Part shown: one piece after another, positions 17,318 to 25,953 of the stretch | Layout: each line of letters starts with the position of its first letter | How positions within the stretch are numbered: the first letter of the stretch is position 1 | From: Flaviramulus basaltis | Lineage (GTDB): Bacteria > Bacteroidota > Bacteroidia > Flavobacteriales > Flavobacteriaceae | NCBI RefSeq assembly: GCF_900114265.1 | Contig: NZ_FPKV01000003.1 | Span: 434,001-498,000, forward strand | Length of the DNA stretch: 64,000 bases | Direction of reading: 5' to 3' | Notes under the pieces: model-generated | Databases searched by the model: none | The model's input: the letters and a program-made list of their open reading frames with translations, nothing else | Told to the model about the DNA's origin: nothing | Program-made: the position numbers and the translations under genes

Positions 17318-18271
17318 ATGAGTCTTTTTAAAAAAATATTTTCTTCAGAAAAAAAAGAAACCTTAGATAAAGGATTAGAAAAAACAAAAAGTAGTTTTTT
17401 TGGTAAATTAAGTAAAGCTGTTGCAGGGAAATCTAAAGTAGATGATGAAGTTTTAGATAATCTGGAAGAGGTTTTAGTTTCAAGTGATGTTGGAGTAAAT
17501 ACAACGCTTAAAATTATTGAGCGTATTGAAGAACGTGTTTCAAAAGATAAATATTTAGGAACAGAGGAGTTAAATCAAATTCTCCGTGAAGAAATAGCAG
17601 GCTTATTAAGTGAAACTAATTCTGGCGAGGATATTGAGTTTTCTGTCCCTAAAGATAAAAAACCTTATGTAATTATGGTAGTTGGTGTAAATGGTGTTGG
17701 TAAAACAACAACGATTGGTAAACTAGCCTATCAATTTAAAAAACAAGGATTAAAAGTAGTTTTAGGAGCGGCTGATACATTTAGAGCAGCTGCAATAGAC
17801 CAATTGCAAGTTTGGGCAGATAGAGTAGACGTACCATTAATAAAACAATCTATGGGTAGTGATCCTGCCTCAGTGGCATTTGATACCTTGGAAAGTGCCG
17901 TAACTCAAAATGCAGATGTTGTTATTATTGATACTGCTGGCCGATTGCATAATAAGGTAAATTTAATGAACGAACTTACTAAGGTAAAACGTGTGATGCA
18001 AAAAGTTGTTGATAATACACCAAATGATGTATTATTGGTTTTAGATGGCTCAACAGGACAAAATGCTTTTGAGCAAGCAAAACAGTTTACAGCAGCTACA
18101 GAGGTAACATCATTAGCAGTTACAAAACTTGATGGAACAGCAAAAGGTGGTGTTGTAATAGGTATATCAGATCAATTTAAAATTCCTGTAAAGTATATTG
18201 GTGTTGGAGAAGGTATAGAAGATTTACAGGTTTTTAATAAATTTGAGTTTGTAGATTCATTTTTTAAATAA
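17318..18271 (+). CDS. ftsY: Signal recognition particle receptor FtsY
   Basis: A 317-residue SRP-type GTPase, the membrane-associated receptor that docks ribosome-SRP complexes at SecYEG. After a short basic N-terminus (MSLFKKIFSSEKKE) the N domain spans about 20-100. The G domain carries GVNGVGKTTT (P-loop), DTFRAAA, DTAGR and TKLDGTAKGG, and ends in YIGVGEGIEDLQVFN. The long acidic A domain of E. coli FtsY is missing, as is usual in this phylum. It lies downstream of the ribosomal cluster, with the SRPBCC gene 2 bp after it. Confidence 0.97.
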   Translation: MSLFKKIFSSEKKETLDKGLEKTKSSFFGKLSKAVAGKSKVDDEVLDNLEEVLVSSDVGVNTTLKIIERIEERVSKDKYLGTEELNQILREEIAGLLSETNSGEDIEFSVPKDKKPYVIMVVGVNGVGKTTTIGKLAYQFKKQGLKVVLGAADTFRAAAIDQLQVWADRVDVPLIKQSMGSDPASVAFDTLESAVTQNADVVIIDTAGRLHNKVNLMNELTKVKRVMQKVVDNTPNDVLLVLDGSTGQNAFEQAKQFTAATEVTSLAVTKLDGTAKGGVVIGISDQFKIPVKYIGVGEGIEDLQVFNKFEFVDSFFK

Positions 18272-18273
18272 TC

Positions 18274-18702
18274 ATGTCTTTCAATATTTATCATAACTTT
18301 CAAATTAAAACAGCTCCCAAAGAAGTTTTTAATGCCATATCTCAGCCAAAACATCTTGATAATTGGTGGACATTAAAGTCTTCAGGAAAACCAGAATTAA
18401 ATTCTGAATACAACTTGAATTTTACTGATACTTATAACTGGTTCTGCAAAGTTTCAAAAGTAAAAGAAAATGAATCTTTTTATTTAAAAATGACAGATTC
18501 CGATAAAGATTGGAACCCTACAACTTTTGGCTTTGATTTAGAACCAAATATAAATGGGGCTATGGTTAAATTTAGTCATATTAATTGGCCAGAAAATAAT
18601 GATCATTTTAAACATTCATCTTTTTGTTGGGCAATGCTTTTAAGTGGACTCAAAAATTATTTAGAAAAAAGCATTGTTATTCCTTTTAAAGATAGAAACT
18701 AA
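18274..18702 (+). CDS. SRPBCC family protein (AHSA1-like)
   Basis: A 142-residue START/AHSA1-fold protein. It opens with a strand reading YHNFQIKTAPKEVFNAISQP and LDNWWTLKSSGKPELNSEY, and the rest alternates strands up to a C-terminal helix (SFCWAMLLSGLKNYLEKS). Members bind hydrophobic ligands or partner proteins; the specific role is unknown. It starts 2 bp after ftsY and is probably cotranscribed with it. Confidence 0.85.
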   Translation: MSFNIYHNFQIKTAPKEVFNAISQPKHLDNWWTLKSSGKPELNSEYNLNFTDTYNWFCKVSKVKENESFYLKMTDSDKDWNPTTFGFDLEPNINGAMVKFSHINWPENNDHFKHSSFCWAMLLSGLKNYLEKSIVIPFKDRN

Positions 18703-18728
18703 TTTGTCAAAATAATAATTTATAGAAT

Positions 18729-19184
18729 ATGAAGATTACTGCTAGAAAACTAAACACTTTTACTATTTTTAAACTGCCATCTGCTTATTTCTGTGGTGTT
18801 AGAACCAAGCATATTGATAATGATAAGTGTATAGTAACCGTAAAACATAAATGGATAAATCAAAATCCATTTAAATCTATGTTTTGGGCGGTGCAAGGTA
18901 TGGCAGCAGAGTTTTCTACAGGCGCTTTAATGATTGGTAAGATTCAAGAATCTGGTAAACGTATTTCTATGTTAGTGACTACAAATAATGCTACTTTCAC
19001 CAAAAAGGCGACAGGGAGAATTACTTTTACTTGTAATGATGGTAATCTTATTGACGAAGCTATTAAAAAAACTATAGCAACCGGTGAAGGACAAACCATT
19101 TGGATGAAATCTGAAGGAGTTAATGAAGATGGCATAGTCGTTTCTACTTTTAATTTTGAATGGAGTGTTAAAATAAAATCCTAA
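18729..19184 (+). CDS. DUF4442 domain protein (hotdog-fold, thioesterase-like)
   Basis: A 151-residue protein whose helix-strand pattern fits the DUF4442 hotdog family: FKSMFWAVQGMAAEFSTGAL is the central helix and the strands KRISMLVTTNNATFTKK and TGRITFTC follow. Hotdog proteins often act on acyl-CoA thioesters, but the catalytic residues of this family are not defined, so activity is not claimed. It lies 26 bp after the SRPBCC gene on the same strand. Confidence 0.8.
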   Translation: MKITARKLNTFTIFKLPSAYFCGVRTKHIDNDKCIVTVKHKWINQNPFKSMFWAVQGMAAEFSTGALMIGKIQESGKRISMLVTTNNATFTKKATGRITFTCNDGNLIDEAIKKTIATGEGQTIWMKSEGVNEDGIVVSTFNFEWSVKIKS

Positions 19185-19256
19185 CAAATTTGTTTATTGA
19201 TGTAACAAACCATTAAGAAAATCAACTTATAAATAAATCAATAAAAAACATACAAA

Positions 19257-20057
19257 ATGACAGCACACGAAATTGATTATAGAATCTACGGCGAAGAAAT
19301 GCAATACGTAGAAATTGAACTCGATCCTCAAGAAGGTGTTATAGCTGAAGCTGGTAGTTTTATGATGATGGATGATGGTATAAAAATGGAAACTATTTTT
19401 GGTGATGGCTCTCAAAATGATTCTAGTTTTTTAGGTAAAATATTAGGAGCAGGAAAGCGTATTCTTACTGGTGAAAGTTTGTTTATGACAGCTTTTTATA
19501 ATAATGTAATAGGCAAGCGTAATGTGTCTTTTGCATCACCTTACCCTGGGAAGATTATTCCAATTGATTTAACAGAATTTGGAGGTAAATTTATTTGTCA
19601 AAAAGATGCTTTTCTTTGTGCAGCAAAAGGGGTAAGCGTTGGTATAGAGTTTTCTAAAAAATTAGGGCGAGGGCTTTTTGGAGGAGAAGGTTTTATTATG
19701 CAAAAGTTAGAAGGCGATGGTATGGCATTTGTTCACGCAGGAGGTACTATGGCAAAGAAAGAGTTATTAGCAGGTGAAACTTTAAGAGTCGATACAGGTT
19801 GTATTGTAGGTTTTGACCAAACAGTAGACTATGATATTGAATTTATAGGAGGTATTAAAAATACCGTTTTTGGTGGAGAAGGCTTATTCTTTGCTAAATT
19901 ACAAGGTCCAGGAACTGTATATGTGCAATCATTACCATTTAGTAGGTTAGCAGGACGAGTATTAGCATCTGCACCCCAAGGTGGTGGTAAAAATAAGGGA
20001 GAAGGCAGTATTTTAGGAGGTTTAGGAGACTTGTTAGATGGTGATAACAGATTTTAA
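19257..20057 (+). CDS. AIM24 / TIGR00266 family protein
   Basis: A 266-residue glycine-rich beta protein. The motifs [48 protein letters not shown] and [17 protein letters not shown] are those of the TIGR00266/AIM24 family, which folds as a trimeric double-stranded beta-helix. The bacterial function is unknown; the yeast relative is a mitochondrial inner-membrane protein. It is complete and monocistronic. Confidence 0.92.
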   Translation: MTAHEIDYRIYGEEMQYVEIELDPQEGVIAEAGSFMMMDDGIKMETIFGDGSQNDSSFLGKILGAGKRILTGESLFMTAFYNNVIGKRNVSFASPYPGKIIPIDLTEFGGKFICQKDAFLCAAKGVSVGIEFSKKLGRGLFGGEGFIMQKLEGDGMAFVHAGGTMAKKELLAGETLRVDTGCIVGFDQTVDYDIEFIGGIKNTVFGGEGLFFAKLQGPGTVYVQSLPFSRLAGRVLASAPQGGGKNKGEGSILGGLGDLLDGDNRF

Positions 20058-20183
20058 ATGTTAATTTTATATTTAAATAAAAAAAAATTATAAATTTTTA
20101 GTAAATTAGAGACATAATTTTAAATTTACACACTATAAAACAAATCTACTATTTTATATTACAAACCAAAACCCTAAAAAATT

Positions 20184-20381
20184 ATGGCAAGAGCAATGCT
20201 GGAGTATACCAAAACTATACTTAATAAAGTTAGTTTTGATACGACGTTGTTTTGTAGAGAAGTACAAAAGGCAGTACAAAGATTACTACCTTACGAAATT
20301 GAAGAGCTTAAAATTTTTATTAATTCTCTTATTCAGCAAAATCCTGAATTGAATCAATGTTTAATTTATTTAAAACCATAA
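20184..20381 (+). CDS. Conserved small hypothetical protein
   Basis: A 65-residue protein beginning MARAMLEYTKTILNKVSFDT. It is predicted to be helical, with two Cys and the segment RLLPYEIEELKIFINSLI. Very similar short proteins are common in Flavobacteriaceae as far as I recall, which supports a real gene, but no function is known. It is followed at once by a terminator whose stem starts at the last base of the stop codon. Confidence 0.8.
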   Translation: MARAMLEYTKTILNKVSFDTTLFCREVQKAVQRLLPYEIEELKIFINSLIQQNPELNQCLIYLKP

Positions 20382-20412
20382 AAAAAAGCGACTATTTAGT
20401 CGCTTTTTTTTA
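20381..20412. terminator. Bidirectional terminator between the small protein gene and oxyR
   Basis: A 14-bp stem, AAAAAAAGCGACTA (20381-20394) with TAGTCGCTTTTTTT (20397-20410). It can end both convergent transcripts. Confidence 0.9.
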
Positions 20413-20414
20413 TT

Positions 20415-21356
20415 CTATTTTTTTGGTAATGGACTAATAATTTTTACATCTTGAAAAGCAATAGCACCTCTTATAATGCCAGATATAACATCTTGTAGGG
20501 TTTCTATAATTTGCATTTTTAATTCGCTTTTATGGTAAATTATACTTACTTCTCTTGCCGGTGAAGGTTCATTAAAGTAATGTAGGTTTTCTTTTTCAGC
20601 CTCATTAATATCTAAAGTATGTAAATAGGGTAGTAGTGTCATACCTAAACCTTCGTTAGATAGTTTTATAAGTGTCTCAATACTTCCACTTTCTATTTGA
20701 AATTTATCATCAGAATGATTTTTGAATGCTTTACATAAATTTAGTACGCCATCACGAAAACAATGGCCGTCTTCAAGAAGTAGCATATCATCAATATCTA
20801 AATCAGAAACATCTATTTTTTTATTGGTATATAATCTATGTCCCTTTGGAATATAACTTACAAAAGGTTCGAAAAAAAGCACGCGTTCTTTTATACTTTC
20901 ATCTTCTAAAGGTGTTGCAGCAATGGCAGCATCTAAATGTCCGTCTTTAATTCGTGTTATAATTTCTTCAGTAGTTAATTCTTCTATTTTAAGTTTAACT
21001 TTTGGGTGTTTTTTTATAAAGGTTTTTAAAAACATAGGTAATAAAGTAGGCATAACAGTTGGGATAATACCTAATTTAAATTCACCACCTATAAACCCTT
21101 TTTGTTGGTCTACAATGTCTTGAATTCTGTAAGATTCATTTACAATATTTCTAGCTTGATTTACTATTTTTCTGCCAACATCAGTTAGTTCTATAGGTTT
21201 TTTACTTCTGTCAAAAATTTGAACATCTAATTGATCTTCAAGTTTTTGTATTTGCATACTTAATGTAGGTTGTGTTACAAAACATTTTTCAGCAGCTTTA
21301 GTGAAATTTTGGTTTTCGGCAACAGCTAAAACATAATATAATTGAGTTATGGTCAT
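20415..21356 (-). CDS. oxyR: Hydrogen peroxide-responsive LysR regulator OxyR
   Basis: A 313-residue LysR-type regulator: winged HTH (residues 1-60: NFTKAAEKCFVTQPTLSMQIQKLE) and a two-lobed sensor domain. The sensor contains LLEDGHCFRDGVLNLC, with Cys199 and Cys208 at the same positions as the peroxide-sensing disulfide pair of E. coli OxyR. Dps, a standard OxyR target, is divergent and next to it. Together these make OxyR much more likely than a generic LysR protein. The divergent gap is 82-106 bp and should hold the operator. Confidence 0.95.
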   Translation of the reverse strand: MTITQLYYVLAVAENQNFTKAAEKCFVTQPTLSMQIQKLEDQLDVQIFDRSKKPIELTDVGRKIVNQARNIVNESYRIQDIVDQQKGFIGGEFKLGIIPTVMPTLLPMFLKTFIKKHPKVKLKIEELTTEEIITRIKDGHLDAAIAATPLEDESIKERVLFFEPFVSYIPKGHRLYTNKKIDVSDLDIDDMLLLEDGHCFRDGVLNLCKAFKNHSDDKFQIESGSIETLIKLSNEGLGMTLLPYLHTLDINEAEKENLHYFNEPSPAREVSIIYHKSELKMQIIETLQDVISGIIRGAIAFQDVKIISPLPKK

Positions 21357-21428
21357 TATTATAAATTTAGGCTATAAAAATATAAAAACTATCAATAAAA
21401 TTTATGGAATGAACTGTTAATTATAATT

Positions 21429-21436
21429 TAAATTTG
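21429..21436 (+). promoter_or_regulatory. -7 promoter element TAAATTTG of dps
   Basis: An exact TAnnTTTG match. The -33 region has no TTG, as expected for an activator-dependent promoter. The implied start is near 21442. Confidence 0.55.
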
Positions 21437-21462
21437 TAATGAATAATAAAAATACATATAAA

Positions 21463-21933
21463 ATGAAACTTAATAGTTTAGGATTAGATACAAAAAAGAC
21501 GAAGGATTTAGCAGATGATTTGAATCAATTGCTAGCTAATTTTCAAATATACTATCAAAATTTAAGAGGTATTCACTGGAATATTAAAGGAAAACGTTTC
21601 TTTGATTTACATGTGAAATTTGAAGAGTTATATACAGATGCTAATATGAAAGTAGATTTAATAGCAGAGCGTATTTTAACATTAGGCGAAACACCATTAC
21701 ATACCTTTGAAGATTATACAGCAAAAGGTTCTGTGCCTGTTGGAAAAAATATATCACAAGATGAAAAAGCAGTGACATTAATTGTAGATTCATTAACCCA
21801 ACTTTTAAAAATTGAAAGACAAATTTTAGATAAGTCTGATGATGCAAATGATGAAGGAACAAACTCAATGATGAGTGATTTTATTACCGAACAAGAAAAA
21901 ACAGTTTGGATGATGAAAGCTTGGTTAAGTTAA
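21463..21933 (+). CDS. dps: Dps family DNA-binding ferritin-like protein
   Basis: A 156-residue mini-ferritin that oxidises and stores iron and protects DNA. LANFQIYYQNLRGIHWNIKGKRFFDLHVKFEELYTDA contains the His and the Asp/Glu ligands of the dinuclear site between subunits. I choose the ATG at 21463 (MKLNSLGLDTKK) because the in-frame ATG at 21439 lies only 3 bp after the -7 element, at or before the predicted transcript start. It is divergent from oxyR and has its own terminator. Confidence 0.95.
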   Translation: MKLNSLGLDTKKTKDLADDLNQLLANFQIYYQNLRGIHWNIKGKRFFDLHVKFEELYTDANMKVDLIAERILTLGETPLHTFEDYTAKGSVPVGKNISQDEKAVTLIVDSLTQLLKIERQILDKSDDANDEGTNSMMSDFITEQEKTVWMMKAWLS

Positions 21934-21965
21934 ACCATTTAACTTTTAAGCCTGATTAATAGCTG

Positions 21966-21996
21966 AAAAAGCGACCACTATTGGTCGCTTTTTTTA
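21966..21996 (+). terminator. Terminator of dps
   Basis: A 12-bp stem, AAAAAGCGACCA (21966-21977) with TGGTCGCTTTTT (21982-21993), loop CTAT, then more T. Confidence 0.9.
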
Positions 21997-22066
21997 TTCG
22001 ATATAGTGTGCGTTTAGATTTTAATTATGTTTTTTTTTACCTATTATTTAAAATAAAATCAAAAAC

Positions 22067-22780
22067 TTAGCCTTCTATTTTTTTTATGAAATCATTTTTA
22101 TAACTATGTCCTATAGGAATCCATTTTCCATTTATAATAATTCTATTTCTTTGAACAGAATGTATATCTTTTATTGATACAATGAATGATTTGTGAACAC
22201 GAATAAAATTGTTCTGTCCTAATTTTTCTTCAAACTTTTTTAAGCTATTTAAAGTCAAAATAGGTTTTTCATTATCAGTATAAATTTTAATATAATCTTT
22301 AAGACCTTCAACATATTTTATTTCATTTAAGTTGATTTTTAAGTTTTCGTATTCCGATTTAACAAAAATATATTGTGGGTCAATAGAAGTCTTTTCAATT
22401 TGTGTATAATTAGTTTCTTCTTTTTTGTTTATAACACTTAAAGCTCTAGTTGATGCTTTTAAAAATCGATGAAAAGGTATTGGTTTTACAAGATAATCTA
22501 TAGCATTAAGGTTAAACCCTTCTACGGCGTAATGTGAATATGCTGTGGTAAATATAAAATGTGGTTTATGGTCTAAAGATTTTATAATATCTATACCAGA
22601 AAAATTAGGCATTTCAATATCAGTAAAAATTAAATCAATCTTGTTTTTGTGTAAAACATTTGTAGCTTCAAAGCCATTAGAACATGAAGCTATTAAGTTT
22701 AAAAAAGTTATTTTAGAAATAAAATCTTCCAGTAATTCTAATGCTAGAGGCTCATCATCAATTATAATACACGTAATCAT
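22067..22780 (-). CDS. LytTR-family response regulator
   Basis: A 237-residue regulator. The receiver domain covers residues 1-120, with the acidic pocket at IIIDDEP and the phosphorylatable Asp54 in IFTDIEMPNFSG. The LytTR DNA-binding domain covers about 140-237 (YIFVKSEYENLKINLNEIKY, FIRVHKSFIVSI). Its start overlaps the stop of the kinase gene by 4 bp, so the two form a translationally coupled pair. The Kelch and dioxygenase genes lie just upstream in the same direction, behind a terminator, and may or may not be targets. Confidence 0.95.
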   Translation of the reverse strand: MITCIIIDDEPLALELLEDFISKITFLNLIASCSNGFEATNVLHKNKIDLIFTDIEMPNFSGIDIIKSLDHKPHFIFTTAYSHYAVEGFNLNAIDYLVKPIPFHRFLKASTRALSVINKKEETNYTQIEKTSIDPQYIFVKSEYENLKINLNEIKYVEGLKDYIKIYTDNEKPILTLNSLKKFEEKLGQNNFIRVHKSFIVSIKDIHSVQRNRIIINGKWIPIGHSYKNDFIKKIEG

Positions 22781-23847
22781 TGCTTTTTTAGTTTAAGAGT
22801 TAGATTTACTTCATAAGATTGTTTTTGGTTTTTTATATTTAATGTGTGATTATTATTATATAATAATTGTAATCTATTTTTTATGTTTTCTAAACCTATT
22901 CCAGAATTTTCACTTTTAGTAGATTGTTGCGATGAAACAATGTTATATACATATAAATTCAATAATTCATTTTGAATGGTTATTTTAATAATAATGCTTG
23001 TATTTCCTTTAAAATCAGTTCCATATTTAAATGCATTTTCTATAAATGAGATAAGTAATAAAGGTTCAATATTATAGTTTAAGTTTCCATGAATATTAAT
23101 TTTCACACCGCTAGAATCTTTTAGTCTAAGCAATTGTAACGATATATAATTCTTTATATAATCGATTTCTTTTTGCAATGGTACCAACTCTCTATTGGCT
23201 TCATAAATCATATATCGCATTAAATCTGATAGTATAACAATAGCATTTGTAGTTTCTTTAGACTGTTTATTTGCTAATGAATAAATACTGTTTAGCGAGT
23301 TAAATAAAAAATGAGGATTAAGTTGAGCTTTTAAAAATGATAATTCTGAATTTACTTTTTGAGATTCTATTAATACACGTTGTTTCTCTGTTCTATACCA
23401 CTCAATACCTAATTTTATACTTGTACTTAAAGCAAATATTAAAAGTAATAATCCACCAGAAGGAAAAAAACCTTTGAAGTTAAACCAAAAAAAAGAATGT
23501 TTTTTTGGAGGAATTAAATGTTGAAGAGAAAGCTTTGGAAAATCTTGGAAATTATTGGGGTTTGGAAAAATTGGTTTAGGAATTATTTCTTCTATGATAT
23601 ACATGAAAAAAAAACTATAGGCTATTAATACAACAAGAAAAAGAGAGATTTTTTTTTTAAATAAAAGGTTAGGAACAAATAGACAATAATTTAAATAAAA
23701 GGCTACTATTAAAATTAACGACCTTATAATGAAGTCAGTAGGAATGAGCCCGATTTTTAAATAGATTTGAGTAGAACTTGTTACTAAAAAAATTAGCCAT
23801 ATAAGAATATGGATAATTATTGGAGGTATATTTTTAAAGTTGCTCAA
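22777..23847 (-). CDS. LytS-like sensor histidine kinase
   Basis: A 356-residue membrane kinase. The N-terminal 145 residues hold about four hydrophobic helices (10-30, 38-60, 66-86, 130-145) and no large extracellular domain. The His_kinase domain follows with FLKAQLNPHFLFNSLNSIY (His179 as phospho-acceptor) and a HATPase_c domain (LLISFIENAFKYGTDF, SGIGLENIKNRL). It is the first gene of the pair with the LytTR regulator. The signal is unknown. Confidence 0.94.
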   Translation of the reverse strand: MSNFKNIPPIIIHILIWLIFLVTSSTQIYLKIGLIPTDFIIRSLILIVAFYLNYCLFVPNLLFKKKISLFLVVLIAYSFFFMYIIEEIIPKPIFPNPNNFQDFPKLSLQHLIPPKKHSFFWFNFKGFFPSGGLLLLIFALSTSIKLGIEWYRTEKQRVLIESQKVNSELSFLKAQLNPHFLFNSLNSIYSLANKQSKETTNAIVILSDLMRYMIYEANRELVPLQKEIDYIKNYISLQLLRLKDSSGVKINIHGNLNYNIEPLLLISFIENAFKYGTDFKGNTSIIIKITIQNELLNLYVYNIVSSQQSTKSENSGIGLENIKNRLQLLYNNNHTLNIKNQKQSYEVNLTLKLKKQ

Positions 23848-23916
23848 AGTTAGATTTTAGTCAAAATTACAGTTGTTAAGTCTTAATTTTATGCCAATGA
23901 ATTGTTATACTTTTTA

Positions 23917-23980
23917 TAAAAAAAAAACAAGGCTGAACAAAATTTAGTTTTCTCTATTGAGAGTTATTATGTTCAACCTT
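23917..23980 (-). terminator. Terminator after the Kelch gene
   Basis: On the minus strand AAGGTTGAACA (23980-23970) pairs with TGTTCAGCCTT (23939-23929), with one G-T pair, and a run of T follows. A smaller CTCT/AGAG hairpin sits in the loop. Confidence 0.75.
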
Positions 23981-24007
23981 ATTTTAACAAAACCAATTCA
24001 AAATCAA

Positions 24008-24994
24008 TTAATCATCTTCGTTTTCTAACTCATTAGGTCTAAACTCCCAAATATCATCAAAATAGTAATTACTACTCCTACCCATTAAAACAAATGCTTT
24101 GGATGCAAAAGAAAAAGAAGAAGCATCTTGTCGTGCAGCTCCTTCAAAGTATGGAACTTCTTCCCAAGTATCTGTAGAAGGCGTATACTCCCAACAGGCA
24201 TTAGTTAAAGATCCTCTTATACCAGTTGCGAAGTATCCTTTTCCTTCTATTGTAAAACCAACAGTATCGGTATAATAAACAATATTGTCATCGTCATCAT
24301 CTAAGTCGGTTAATCGGTTCCATGTTGTACCATCAAACGAGTAAAAATCGTATTCTATAGAGCCGTTACGAATTCCTGTGCCTATATATGCCACATCATT
24401 TATAATAAATACTGAAGCATTTTGACGTTTTTGTCCACCAAAGCCAATAACTTGTTCCCAAGTGTTATTTGTTGCATCATATTTCCAAAAATCTTTTTGC
24501 TCACTTCCATCATATCCAGTACCAACATAGCCGTAACCATTTACAGAAAAACCGATAGCTCCATATCTAGCAGTACCACCAAAATCAGTTTTTTGAGTCC
24601 ATTGGTTTGTGTCAGGATCATATTCCCAAAAATCCTTTAATTCATCATCACCATCATAGCCAGTTCCTAAATATCCTTTGCCATTTATAGAAAAACCTAC
24701 TGCACCACTACGCGCCGTTCCAGGGAAATCGGCTTTTTTTACCCAATAGTCTTCCTCAGAATTATATTCCCAGGTATCAGATAAATAATCATCACCATCA
24801 TATCCGGTAACCAAATACCCTTTTGTGCCTATTGTAAAACTTACGGCATTTCCTCTTGAGTCTCCATCAAACGATGAACTTTCTACCCAGTTTCCGTATT
24901 CATCAGAATCATCATCAGATCCATTACACCCAATTACTGATATAGATATTATAATTATTAAAAATAAAATGCTGCCTTTTTTCATTAAATTCAT
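24008..24994 (-). CDS. Kelch-repeat lipoprotein (six-bladed propeller)
   Basis: A 328-residue protein with a lipoprotein signal peptide ending at Cys23 (ISISVIGC). Six repeats of about 48 residues follow, each of the form AR-x-GAVGF...GKGYLGTGYDG...DFWEYDP...W. This is a Kelch pattern and predicts a six-bladed beta-propeller. A second in-frame ATG at 24985 would only shorten the signal peptide by 3 residues. It starts 19 bp after the dioxygenase gene, so the two are probably one transcript. No catalytic residues of galactose oxidase are evident; a binding or scaffold role is more likely. Location: lipid-anchored in the envelope. Confidence 0.88.
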   Translation of the reverse strand: MNLMKKGSILFLIIIISISVIGCNGSDDDSDEYGNWVESSSFDGDSRGNAVSFTIGTKGYLVTGYDGDDYLSDTWEYNSEEDYWVKKADFPGTARSGAVGFSINGKGYLGTGYDGDDELKDFWEYDPDTNQWTQKTDFGGTARYGAIGFSVNGYGYVGTGYDGSEQKDFWKYDATNNTWEQVIGFGGQKRQNASVFIINDVAYIGTGIRNGSIEYDFYSFDGTTWNRLTDLDDDDDNIVYYTDTVGFTIEGKGYFATGIRGSLTNACWEYTPSTDTWEEVPYFEGAARQDASSFSFASKAFVLMGRSSNYYFDDIWEFRPNELENEDD

Positions 24995-25013
24995 TTTTAT
25001 TACTTGTTTATAT

Positions 25014-25712
25014 TTAATTATTTACTGTTATAGTTTGACTTATTGTAAATCCATCATTTAAATTTCCAGTTACTATTCCCATTTCATTATCTATACTATC
25101 TGAAAAAACATTGTCGTTTGAGTTTGATGTATTTGCTTGCCCATGACTTGCATATAAGCTTGATGAATAAACTGAACCTGAAATATCTTCTGGAAATGCA
25201 ATTTGTGTTATAAGTAATGAAGTTTTATTACTATTTAGTATTTCTACATGTATATGAGGAGCTCTACCGTTATACCATCCTGGATAAATTGAAATAAATG
25301 ATGCTTGCCCATTTGTGTCTGTTGTTTGTCTTCCTCTTAAAAAATGGACATCAGTATAATTTGTAGTTTGCATTTGTATGCCGCCATATTCTGAGTAATT
25401 CCCATCTTTATCACAATGCCAAACATCAACTAACACATCATTTAGTGTTTCGCAATCTTTATTCTGAATAGTTAAATTAATTAATAATGGAACGCCTTGT
25501 CTATCTGAAATAATATTTTCTCTAACTAAATCTGAAGGTGTTTTTATAGGAAATGGGCCTTTGGTTTCAGATGGTGTAATTTCACATAATCCAGATTCAT
25601 TTTCTATGTCATTACTATTATTGGTGTCATTATTACAAGAAACAAGAGTAGGAATTGTGAAAAAAGTTCCAATACTAAAAACACTTTTCTTTAAAAAATC
25701 TTTGCGCTTCAT
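25014..25712 (-). CDS. Intradiol ring-cleavage dioxygenase-like protein, exported
   Basis: A 232-residue protein of the protocatechuate 3,4-dioxygenase fold. The Fe(III) ligands of the family can be placed: Tyr106 (or Tyr109) in DGNYSEYGG, Tyr147 in YPGWYNGR, and His153 and His155 in APHIHVE. The N-terminus MKRKDFLKKSVFSIGTFFTI ending in PTLVSC looks like a signal peptide with a lipobox, so it would act outside the cytoplasm, unlike the classical catabolic enzymes. No beta-ketoadipate pathway gene is nearby. It is the first gene of a likely pair with the Kelch lipoprotein. Confidence 0.87.
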   Translation of the reverse strand: MKRKDFLKKSVFSIGTFFTIPTLVSCNNDTNNSNDIENESGLCEITPSETKGPFPIKTPSDLVRENIISDRQGVPLLINLTIQNKDCETLNDVLVDVWHCDKDGNYSEYGGIQMQTTNYTDVHFLRGRQTTDTNGQASFISIYPGWYNGRAPHIHVEILNSNKTSLLITQIAFPEDISGSVYSSSLYASHGQANTSNSNDNVFSDSIDNEMGIVTGNLNDGFTISQTITVNN

Positions 25713-25927
25713 AATTTCATAATTAAATACTTCACAAATTTATAAGCAAACAAATATTAAAACATTACAAAATAGACGAACACATACTATTTATCTATTT
25801 TATAGTGAATTATATCTATGAAGTATTCAAAATATTGATTTTTAATTAATTAACATATTTTTAGCATTCTTGTCGATAAAAAAATGGTGTTAGTATATTT
25901 TGTGATATGAATAGTTTTATACCTCAA

Positions 25928-25935
25928 TATTTTTG
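25928..25935 (+). promoter_or_regulatory. -7 promoter element TATTTTTG of the DUF4270 gene
   Basis: An exact TAnnTTTG match 18 bp before the ATG at 25954. It also shows that an upstream in-frame TTG (25933) is not the start. Confidence 0.55.
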
Positions 25936-25953
25936 CTTTTTAAAAAAGTGAAA

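Noticed and set aside
21370-21393. CTAT-flanked AT-rich sequence as an OxyR box in the oxyR-dps gap
   Set aside because: The CTAT units are direct rather than inverted and the spacing does not fit the ATAGnTnnnAnCTAT pattern, so no specific site is claimed.
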